The notes below the pieces were generated by a model. That model was not told the DNA's origin, ran no database searches, and saw only the letters and a list, made by a program, of their open reading frames with translations. The translations under genes were made by a program, and so were the position numbers. Shown one piece after another: positions 1-5,673 of a DNA stretch of 5,886 bases. The stretch spans positions 1 to 5,886 of the forward strand of contig QNBX01000227.1 in NCBI GenBank assembly GCA_003644265.1. The letters run 5' to 3'. How positions within the stretch are numbered: the stretch's first letter is position 1; each line of letters starts with the position of its first letter. The DNA is from Planctomycetota bacterium. Lineage in GTDB: Bacteria; Planctomycetota; B15-G4.

Positions 1-2131
1 GCACCACGCCCATGATCGCGTTCGAGAGCGCCACGCCGCCCACGGCCGCGGCGTCCTGGATGGCCCACTGGGCCCACAGCTCCGTTCCGGTGGGCAGGCC
101 CTCAGGCATTCTGAAGGGCACCAGGATCTCACCGAAGGGGCTGCTCGTGTGCATCACCGGAGCCATGAACAGGGCGGGCATGAGCGTGCCACCCTTGAAC
201 GGCAGGGGCGAGCTCGACAGGCCCAGAAACAGACCGGCGGCCGCGGTCGGCGCCGCGTCGCTCAGCTCAAAGACGTTGTCGCTGCCCGCGACGATCGAGC
301 CGGTGCCGGCCAGGAGCGGTTCACCGTGGACGCCGGCCAGTGCAGAACCCGCATCGCTCCAGGCGCTGATGTGAGCACGCAGGGCCAGGGAGTGGTGCCC
401 GCCGGCCGCCACCTGAGTGAAGTCCATTCCATCGGGCGCATGCGAGACCTCGCCATATAACTCAGTGCCCCAGGCCACGATCGAGCCGTCGGCGCGCAAC
501 GCCAGGGAGTGGTTCCAGCCCGCCGCCACGTCAGTGAAACCCGCGCCATTGGGGGTGCCAGAGGGTGAAAAGCCCCACGCCACGATCGAACCGTCGGACC
601 GCAGCGCCAGGGAGTGGGCGCCGCCCGCCGAAACCTGAGTGAACCCGGGTCCAAGCGGAGTGTTCGAGACCTGGCCAAAGAAGTCCAAGCCCCACGCCAC
701 GATCGAACCGTCGGACCGCAACGCCAGGGAGTAGCCCCAGCCCGCCGCCACCTGAGTGAACCCGGGTCCAAGCGGAGTGTTCGAGACCAAGCCCCAGTTG
801 TCGTTGCCCCACGACACGATCGAGCCGTCGAACCGCAACGCCAGGGAGTGCTTATCGCCCGCCAAGACCTGAGTGAACCCGGGTCCGACCGGGGTGTTCG
901 AGACCTGGCCAGAGGAGTCAGCGCCCCACGCCACGATCGAACCGTCAGCACGCAGCGCCAGGGAGTGCAAGTCGCCCGCGGCCACCTGAGTGAAGCCCGT
1001 CTCGACCGGGGTGTTCGAGACCACGCCCCAAGCGTCAGCGCCCCACGAAACGATCGAACCGTCAGCACGCAGCGCCAGGCAGTACTCGTGGCCCGCCGCC
1101 ACCTGAGCGTACCCGCTCCCGCTAGGCTTGCCCCAGATCTGGTCCGCATGGTCACTACCCCAGGACACGATCTCGTCCTGGGCCCCATCCGGGATGTCAG
1201 TGCCCAGCGCCAGGGAGTGCAACGCGCCACAGGCCACTTGTGTGAAGCCCATTCCACCTGGGCTGTGCGAGACGTGGGGCGCTGACAGCTCGGGCCAGAT
1301 CGGGTCATAGCTGTCCCTGCCCCACGACACGATCGAACCGTCAGCACGCAGCGCCAGGGAGTGGTCGGCGCCCGCCGCCACCTGAGTGAAGCCGGTTCCA
1401 AGCGGGGTGTTCGAGACCACGCCGGAGCTGTCATCGCCCCACGACACGATCGAACCGTCAGCACGCAACGCCAGGGAGAGCCGCCGGCCCGCCGCCACCT
1501 GAGTGAAGCCGGTTGCACGCGGGGTGTTCGAGACCTGGCCGGAGCCGTCCTGGCCCCACGCAGCGATCGAACCGTCGGCACGCAGCGCCAGGCAGTGCCG
1601 CCCGCCCGCCGCCACCTGAGTGAAGCCGGTTCCGACCGGGGTGTTCGAGACCAGGCCATAGCCGTCATGGCCCCATGACACGATCGAACCGTCGGGCCGC
1701 AACGCCAGGGAGACCCACCTGCCCGCCGCCACCTGAGTGAAGCCGGGCCCGACCGGGGTGTTCGAGACCTGGCCATGGGCGTCACCTCCCCACGCCACGA
1801 TCGAACCGTCGGCTCGCAACGCCAGGGAGTGCCCGTAGCCCGCCGCCACCTGAGTGAAGCCGGTTGCAAGCGGGGTGTTCGAGACCTGGCTAGCGGAGTC
1901 TCTGCCCCACGCCACGATCGAACCGTCGGCTCGCAACGCCAAGGAGTGCCAGCCGCCCGCGTCCACCTGAGTGAACCTGCCCCCCTCTGGCGTCCCCCAG
2001 ATCTGGTCAGCGGAGTCAGACCCCCACGACACGATGCTCTGCTGAGCTCGAATCGTCATCGGCAGCAACCCGACGAGAACAAGTCCGAGGACCAGCAGTC
2101 TCCGGGACCAACCACGTTGCGAACTGTTCAT
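1..2131 (-). CDS. Secreted 14-repeat RCC1-like beta-propeller protein, 3' end cut by window edge
   Basis: The minus frame from the ATG at 2131-2129 stays open for 710 codons to the left edge. Residues 1-29 form a signal peptide: basic start (RGWSRR), hydrophobic core LLVLGLVLVGLLP, likely cleavage at IRA/QQ. Residues 32-588 are fourteen RCC1-type repeats of the pattern SIVAWGxDxxGQVSNTPxGxGFTQVAAGxxHSLALRADG, mostly 39 residues each, shorter than the roughly 50 of eukaryotic RCC1. Residues about 600-710 form a Gly/Pro-rich module (LFLGLSSSPLPFKGGTL; AIQDAAAVGGVALSNA) that I recall at the C-terminus of secreted planctomycete proteins. That module normally ends a few residues after SNA, so little is missing. 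The start is supported by GGAGAG seven bases upstream and by the signal peptide; an in-frame ATG at 2206 would bury the signal. RCC1 repeats build seven-bladed propellers. The ligand is unknown, and a chromatin or Ran-type role is not implied for an exported bacterial protein. Confidence 0.95.
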   Translation of the reverse strand, partial: MNSSQRGWSRRLLVLGLVLVGLLPMTIRAQQSIVSWGSDSADQIWGTPEGGRFTQVDAGGWHSLALRADGSIVAWGRDSASQVSNTPLATGFTQVAAGYGHSLALRADGSIVAWGGDAHGQVSNTPVGPGFTQVAAGRWVSLALRPDGSIVSWGHDGYGLVSNTPVGTGFTQVAAGGRHCLALRADGSIAAWGQDGSGQVSNTPRATGFTQVAAGRRLSLALRADGSIVSWGDDSSGVVSNTPLGTGFTQVAAGADHSLALRADGSIVSWGRDSYDPIWPELSAPHVSHSPGGMGFTQVACGALHSLALGTDIPDGAQDEIVSWGSDHADQIWGKPSGSGYAQVAAGHEYCLALRADGSIVSWGADAWGVVSNTPVETGFTQVAAGDLHSLALRADGSIVAWGADSSGQVSNTPVGPGFTQVLAGDKHSLALRFDGSIVSWGNDNWGLVSNTPLGPGFTQVAAGWGYSLALRSDGSIVAWGLDFFGQVSNTPLGPGFTQVSAGGAHSLALRSDGSIVAWGFSPSGTPNGAGFTDVAAGWNHSLALRADGSIVAWGTELYGEVSHAPDGMDFTQVAAGGHHSLALRAHISAWSDAGSALAGVHGEPLLAGTGSIVAGSDNVFELSDAAPTAAAGLFLGLSSSPLPFKGGTLMPALFMAPVMHTSSPFGEILVPFRMPEGLPTGTELWAQWAIQDAAAVGGVALSNAIMGVV
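368..1174 (-). repeat. Second seven-repeat block (predicted propeller 2)
   Basis: Repeats 8-14 cover residues 320-588. Repeat 8 repeats the marker of repeat 1 (ADQIWGKPSG), and repeat 14 repeats that of repeat 7 (VSHAPDGMDF). The DNA also matches: a 14-base identity, CCCCAGATCTGGTC, occurs at 1131-1144 and 1995-2008, and 24 of 31 bases match between 418-448 and 1243-1273. Repeat 13 has lost about four residues in the VSNTP segment (WGFSPSGTPNGAG). Bulk identity does not always favour pairs seven apart, so later homogenisation across the array is likely. Confidence 0.6.
1175..2038 (-). repeat. First seven-repeat block (predicted propeller 1)
   Basis: Repeats 1-7 cover residues 32-319. Repeat 1 carries the marker ADQIWGTPEG in place of GQVSNTP. 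Repeat 7 carries VSHSPGGMGF and two insertions: about nine residues in the WG-to-VSH segment (SYDPIWPELSAPH) and about six in TDIPDGAQDE before the next repeat. The second insertion falls exactly between the two proposed propellers. Division into seven plus seven is an inference from these markers and from the known seven-bladed fold of RCC1. Confidence 0.6.
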
Positions 2132-2138
2132 GATCTCA

Positions 2139-2144
2139 CTCTCC
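2139..2144 (-). promoter_or_regulatory. Shine-Dalgarno for the RCC1-like gene
   Basis: On the minus strand GGAGAG lies seven bases before the ATG at 2131. It decides between this start and the in-frame ATG at 2206, which has no purine-rich site before it. Confidence 0.6.
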
Positions 2145-2180
2145 GCAGGAGGGGGCACAGCGCCGGCTTCCACCCCATGA

Positions 2181-2203
2181 CGCTTCACCAAGAAGGCGAA
2201 GCG
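2181..2203 (-). promoter_or_regulatory. Hairpin in the leader of the RCC1-like gene
   Basis: On the minus strand CGCTTCGCC, loop TTCTT, then GGTGAAGCG form a 9-bp stem with one G-U pair, 50 bases before the start codon. The plus-strand copy would have an A-C mismatch at the same place, so the structure fits RNA from the gene's own strand. There is no U-tract, so it is not a classical terminator. It could be a 5' UTR structure affecting translation or stability, or it could be chance in GC-rich DNA. Confidence 0.35.
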
Positions 2204-2461
2204 CATCGATCGACGGAAGTGGCACGCCAACCCACGACGACGCGGAGCCGAAACTCCCGCCCATCCAACGGCCGCGCTGATCCAGCACGAACCCACGTCT
2301 CACGGGCGAGTCGGCCCGGCACAACAGCCTCGATCCAGGCAGACGCTAAGGCACTGTACCTTATCTTCCGATCGAACACTCAGCTTATAGGTCAGAGGCA
2401 CGGGCCCCGGATCTGCGACCGTCCCCACGCAACCCGGCATCCCGAACTCGTCACCGCAGCT

Positions 2462-2489
2462 GGCCAACACTCGCTGATCGATGTCGGCC
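2462..2489 (-). terminator. Hairpin just after the stop of the 909-residue gene
   Basis: Three bases after the TGA (2495-2493), minus-strand GGCCGACA and TGTTGGCC form an 8-bp stem with one G-U pair and a 12-base loop. Pairing is complete only in RNA from the gene's strand. No U-tract follows, so it may be a weak or factor-assisted terminator, or a 3' end stabiliser. Confidence 0.3.
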
Positions 2490-2492
2490 GAG

Positions 2493-5222
2493 TCATTGGA
2501 TAGGACGCGCGAGGCGCGTCATGCGCGGCTCGCTCCCCGCGAAGAGCCAGATCTCGTTGCCATCGGGCGCGAGGAAGAGCCCCCAGCCTTGCTGCTCGAC
2601 CAGGGTCGCGATCTGGCGTCGCCCCGTCTCGACGTCCAGCACCAGGAGGACGCCCTGGCTGTGCACCACGACGTGCCGGCCGTTGTAGGCGATCTGTGGG
2701 TAGGACCTGGGCATCTCGGGCAGGGAGAAGGAGCTCCGAACCTCGCCGGCCGCATCGAACACGAGCACCTGTGGGAGCACTTCGTCGCCCGAGAGCTCGT
2801 CGTCGACGATGGCCACCGAGCCGTCCGCGGCGGCCCGCAACAGCCCGGAGACGCAGAGCCACCGCCGACCCGGACCGCGCTCGGCCCGCGTCTCGACGCG
2901 GCCGCTGCCATCACGCAGTTCGAGCACGTCGCGGACGGCGACCCAGTGCCGGTCGCTGCCCGGCACGAAGGCCAGGTCGAGCACCTTGTCGTCCACGCCC
3001 TCCGGCGCGTCGGAGAGGCCCCTTCGGCTGAACCCGTGCGCCGGCGTCGTCGCGGGGCCGACGATGCGACCCTGGGCGTCGATCTCGAGCCGGTCGTCCT
3101 CGAAGCGCTCCGACACGAACACATGACCGTCGCCACGCACGGCGAGGTAGCCCAGCGAGAAGGAGGCCGGGAAGGCATCCGTCGGCAGCGGAGCGACCCA
3201 GCGTCGGGCGCCACTCGCATCAAAGCTGTGTACGGCTGACGTGCGCCCGTCGATGAGGTGCACGACGCCGCGCGCGTCCACGAACCGGCCGTTGTGGCTG
3301 ACCTGCTCCAGGCGCAGCGGGTCGGGGGCCGGGCCCGCAAAGTCCGTGACGACGCCGTCCTCACCGAAGACGACGAAGGCCGAGCGGTCGCGCCCCCACC
3401 AGCGCCCGTCGGGCGCCACGTGATCCAGCCAGAGCACCTTCGATCGAGCCCCGTCCGCGTAGCTCAGCGGAAAGCTCGCCACCAGCTCAAGCCCGGCATC
3501 AAGACGGTGCATGGACCGAGCGGATGAGTCATACAACAGCAGGCCGCCGTCCGGCAGGGCGTGCAGCCTGGTGAGGTAGCCGGGCTCCTCGCCGAGGATC
3601 TCCGCCAGCTCGACCAGCTCCACAAACGTGCCGTCCTCACGGTAGAGCTTGAGCCGGTCGGAGACGTTCTCGAGCACGACGACGCCACCATCCGGCCTGA
3701 GGGCCACGTCCATCGCCGAGAAGATCCGCTCGACGTCTTCGTAGTTCTCCGCGACGCTCCACTGGTAGCCGCCGTCGGCGTCGTAGGCCACGAGGACGTC
3801 TCTGCTCGAGTACTTCGCGCTGCCCTTTCCGAGCACCACGAAGCTCCCGTCCCGGCGCATCTCGAGCGCCTTGGGCTCGGGAACGTCCCAGTCATCGAGG
3901 GGCTTGAGGGAACCGTCGGTGGCGTCGAGCCAGTGGCCGCGAACGCGGTTGCGGTCCTGATAGCGCCGGTCCGTGAGCAGCCAGCGGTGGCCGGTCTGCC
4001 AGTTGAGCGTGATGCTCGTCCCGGACGCGATCCCGAGGGCCGGCAGGGGGAACCGCCTCAGTGTCCGGCCACGGTCGTCTAGCAGGGCGAAGGTGGCGTG
4101 GCCGCCCTCCTCCGCGGGCGCCTGCACGAGGCCAATCTGCCCGCTGCCGTCCACGTCCCACGCCCGCACGCCCTCAGCCGGCGCTGGCGAGCGCTCCTCG
4201 CCGAACTCCACCACGCCGAGGACCGTGGCCTCGAACGGCGTCGCGGCGGGCACGGGTGGTTCGCCGCCCGCAGACCCCATGGGCGCATGAGGCACCGCTC
4301 CCAGCTCGCGCACGTGCCAGCGCCCACCTTGCGAGGCCAGCTCGAACCGCACCCGCGTCGCGTCCCGGGTGCGCCAGAGGTCGAAGCGGCGATCGGCGAC
4401 CGCGAGGATGGCCCCAGCTTGGCGGATCTCGTTTCGCACACGGCTCGCCTCCTCTTCATCGGAGCGTGCGTAGTCCCGGGGGAAGCTGGCCTCCCACACG
4501 GCCAGACCGTCAGAGTCGTGCAAAGAGAAGACGCCACCAGCACCTCTTGCGGGCTCGTAGGCCCACCAGTGGGCCAGCACGAGCGGCGTCCCCGGCACGG
4601 CCGCCATGGTGATCGACCGACCCGCGAAGTCCGGGTCTGACAATGACGCCTTCGGATCCTCGACAGGGTCCAGGCACTGCCCATCTGACAGACGCAGCCG
4701 CCACCAGCTCTCCCGTCGCCGGTTGGCGTCCGGGTCGGCCACGCGAAGCAGTGCGACGCCGGCCTCCCGTTGCAACACAACGCCAAGCGCGCCGGGAGTT
4801 GGCGACATGTGCAGGAAGCGCGACGGCACCCGCCTCTCGCGCTGCTCTCCACGCAGCGTGCCGTCCGGCGCGAGCAGCGCGAAGACGAGCTCACCCAGGT
4901 CCCCCCAGACCCCCACGCCCCCGGTGTAGCCGTATCCCACCACCATGCCGTCATCGCCCACGTCCGCGTCGACGAAAGTGAACGGCTGCTCGCCCTCCCA
5001 CACGAGGGCGCCGTCCCGCAGCAGCCGGTAACTCCCGGGACCGGCGCCATGGCGGGTGCTGGGATCGACCTCCAGCAGGTACGTCTCCGAAGGAGACGTG
5101 TACGAGGCCGGGTGGACGGGTGACGGAGGTATCTTCTGGGCAGCGAGGTCAGGGACTGAGGCTGCGAGAGCGAAGCAAGCGAGCGTATGCCTCACGCACC
5201 GCCAAGCCATGCTGAACGACAT
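2493..5222 (-). CDS. Secreted 909-residue beta-propeller-like protein of unknown function
   Basis: I do not recognise the family. Residues 1-28 form a signal peptide: Arg/His near the start, core TLACFALAASVP, likely cleavage at LAA/Q. The mature protein has only two cysteines (183 and 790) and no membrane segment that I can see. Residues about 450-905 contain roughly ten blade-like units of the type xPDGxxxVxxxxxxxLxxYDxDG, for example near 506-536, 553-584, 601-628, 647-679, 693-723 and 794-834, as in NHL, PQQ-like or WD40-like propellers. The stretch 356-363 (DVDGSGQI) resembles a calcium-binding or FG-GAP-type loop. The N-terminal half is also beta-rich, with Gly-rich VVGYGYTGGVGVWGDLG near 94-110. 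The reading frame opens at 5345, but ATG 5222 is chosen because GGAGGA lies eight bases upstream and the signal peptide starts there. It probably acts outside the cytoplasm; no catalytic motif is visible. Confidence 0.92.
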   Translation of the reverse strand: MSFSMAWRCVRHTLACFALAASVPDLAAQKIPPSPVHPASYTSPSETYLLEVDPSTRHGAGPGSYRLLRDGALVWEGEQPFTFVDADVGDDGMVVGYGYTGGVGVWGDLGELVFALLAPDGTLRGEQRERRVPSRFLHMSPTPGALGVVLQREAGVALLRVADPDANRRRESWWRLRLSDGQCLDPVEDPKASLSDPDFAGRSITMAAVPGTPLVLAHWWAYEPARGAGGVFSLHDSDGLAVWEASFPRDYARSDEEEASRVRNEIRQAGAILAVADRRFDLWRTRDATRVRFELASQGGRWHVRELGAVPHAPMGSAGGEPPVPAATPFEATVLGVVEFGEERSPAPAEGVRAWDVDGSGQIGLVQAPAEEGGHATFALLDDRGRTLRRFPLPALGIASGTSITLNWQTGHRWLLTDRRYQDRNRVRGHWLDATDGSLKPLDDWDVPEPKALEMRRDGSFVVLGKGSAKYSSRDVLVAYDADGGYQWSVAENYEDVERIFSAMDVALRPDGGVVVLENVSDRLKLYREDGTFVELVELAEILGEEPGYLTRLHALPDGGLLLYDSSARSMHRLDAGLELVASFPLSYADGARSKVLWLDHVAPDGRWWGRDRSAFVVFGEDGVVTDFAGPAPDPLRLEQVSHNGRFVDARGVVHLIDGRTSAVHSFDASGARRWVAPLPTDAFPASFSLGYLAVRGDGHVFVSERFEDDRLEIDAQGRIVGPATTPAHGFSRRGLSDAPEGVDDKVLDLAFVPGSDRHWVAVRDVLELRDGSGRVETRAERGPGRRWLCVSGLLRAAADGSVAIVDDELSGDEVLPQVLVFDAAGEVRSSFSLPEMPRSYPQIAYNGRHVVVHSQGVLLVLDVETGRRQIATLVEQQGWGLFLAPDGNEIWLFAGSEPRMTRLARPIQ

Positions 5223-5230
5223 GGTTTCAG

Positions 5231-5236
5231 TCCTCC
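5231..5236 (-). promoter_or_regulatory. Strong Shine-Dalgarno fixing the start of the 909-residue gene
   Basis: Minus-strand GGAGGA sits eight bases before the ATG at 5222. It argues against the 41-residue longer form starting at 5345, whose extra residues would precede the signal peptide. Confidence 0.8.
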
Positions 5237-5248
5237 AGGGCGAAGTCG

Positions 5249-5279
5249 ATTTTACGCTGCTCCCTGGCGGAGAGGTCGA
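5249..5279 (-). promoter_or_regulatory. Possible sigma70-like promoter for the 909-residue gene
   Basis: On the minus strand TAAAAT (5254-5249) matches five of six bases of the -10 consensus. TCGACC (5279-5274) matches four of six of the -35, but at a long 19-base spacing. A transcript would begin near 5242 and have a leader of about 20 bases that still includes the Shine-Dalgarno. The -10 stands out in GC-rich surroundings; the -35 is weak. Confidence 0.35.
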
Positions 5280-5283
5280 CACG

Positions 5284-5316
5284 GATCGCAGACTCCGAAG
5301 GAGCCGAGCTGCGATC
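5284..5316 (-). promoter_or_regulatory. Inverted repeat upstream of the putative promoter (operator or hairpin)
   Basis: GATCGCAG (5284-5291) and CTGCGATC (5309-5316) are perfect 8-bp inverted arms. Inside them CTCC (5293-5296) and GGAG (5300-5303) can form a second stem around a three-base loop. The dyad begins five bases upstream of the proposed -35. It could be a regulator-binding site or, if transcription starts further upstream, a leader hairpin. An alternative pairing GGAGC/GCTCC within the same stretch would compete with it. Confidence 0.35.
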
Positions 5317-5673
5317 TGCTCCACCGAACCGCGTCGCCCATACATGCCACTCGCCTGGACTCAGGCCTGCCTTCTCAACGCGCCCGCCCTCTTCACCGGA
5401 CGATGCGTGTCCACCCAGGCGACCCTGTCCAATCCACAAACTCGGCCGTGTCGCAACCAGCCCTCTGTCCGGCACTTACCTGCCCAGACTATGGCCGCAT
5501 GCACGCCGCGATCCAACCCCTCCAGCTCCTGCTGTCCGCGACGGCCAGGGCGCTGTCCACGGTCAAGATGGCGTCGGCGCCGCGCTGGCTGCCGAAGCAC
5601 ATGTGGGATCGAGCTGGAGAAGCCGACGACTGATCGAGTGCTGTGTGTCCGCGTGCCCGCGCCGCTCCTCGAG

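Larger units (their letters stand above)
368..2038 (-). repeat. In-frame tandem array of fourteen ~117-bp RCC1 repeat units
   Basis: The array encodes residues 32-588 of the RCC1-like protein. Repeats begin at residues 32, 71, 110, 149, 188, 227, 266, 320, 359, 398, 437, 476, 515 and 550. Twelve are 39 residues (117 bp) or within one residue of it; repeat 7 is 54 residues and repeat 13 is 35. Conservation extends to the DNA: plus-strand strings such as GATCGAACCGTC, CGCCAGGGAGTG and GGTGTTCGAGACC recur in most units. FTQVAAG is exact in 8 of 14 repeats, VSNTP in 9 and LALR in 13. The uniform codons suggest recent expansion or gene conversion. The period also keeps other frames open, so several long false ORFs overlap the array on both strands. 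Confidence 0.95.
2132..2492. other. 361-base gap between the two large genes
   Basis: The gap holds two hairpins (2462-2489 and 2181-2203) and the Shine-Dalgarno at 2139-2144. The most AT-rich part is about 2340-2395; on the minus strand it contains TATAAG (2384-2389) and GATAAG (2360-2365). Neither has a convincing -35 hexamer at 16-19 bases, so I do not assign a promoter, though one for the RCC1-like gene should lie here. A small Cys-rich minus-strand reading frame (2300-2440 from an ATG) is possible but weakly supported. The long reading frames that cross this gap on either strand look like arginine-rich noise. Confidence 0.6.
5223..5673. other. 451-base gap between the right-edge gene and the 909-residue gene
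   Basis: Apart from the inverted repeat, promoter candidate and Shine-Dalgarno between 5231 and 5316, I see no gene here. Frames that cross it give arginine-rich, low-complexity translations without a signal peptide or Shine-Dalgarno. A short GCCTG/CAGGC hairpin near 5353-5367 is too small to interpret. No U-tract terminator follows the stop at 5674. Confidence 0.55.

Noticed and set aside
614..1285. Plus-strand repetitive frames across 149-2503
   Set aside because: These are antisense shadows of the repeat array (recurring RRHLSE and PRHDRTV), with no Shine-Dalgarno or family motif.
262..1869. 535-codon minus-strand reading frame over the repeat array
   Set aside because: It is a shifted frame of the RCC1 array, kept open by the 117-bp period. 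It has no signal peptide and a biased Arg/Trp/Ser composition; the RCC1 frame explains the same DNA.
368..2038. CRISPR-like pattern of regular repeats with variable segments
   Set aside because: The period is 117 bp, variation is codon-wise and conservative, and the whole array is one open RCC1 coding frame.
1..2131. Eukaryote-like RCC1 (Ran exchange factor or chromatin) function
   Set aside because: The protein has an export signal and short bacterial-type repeats; RCC1 similarity here indicates a fold, not that function.
2132..2206. Upstream in-frame ATG at 2206 for the RCC1-like gene
   Set aside because: It adds 25 residues before the signal peptide, lacks a Shine-Dalgarno and runs through the leader hairpin.
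2392..2862. 156-codon minus-strand frame overlapping the end of the 909-residue gene
   Set aside because: Arginine-rich shifted-frame translation of a well-supported gene; no independent evidence.
5223..5345. 41-residue N-terminal extension of the 909-residue protein
   Set aside because: It would precede a proper signal peptide, has no Shine-Dalgarno, and crosses the promoter candidate and dyad; the ATG at 5222 has GGAGGA at eight bases.
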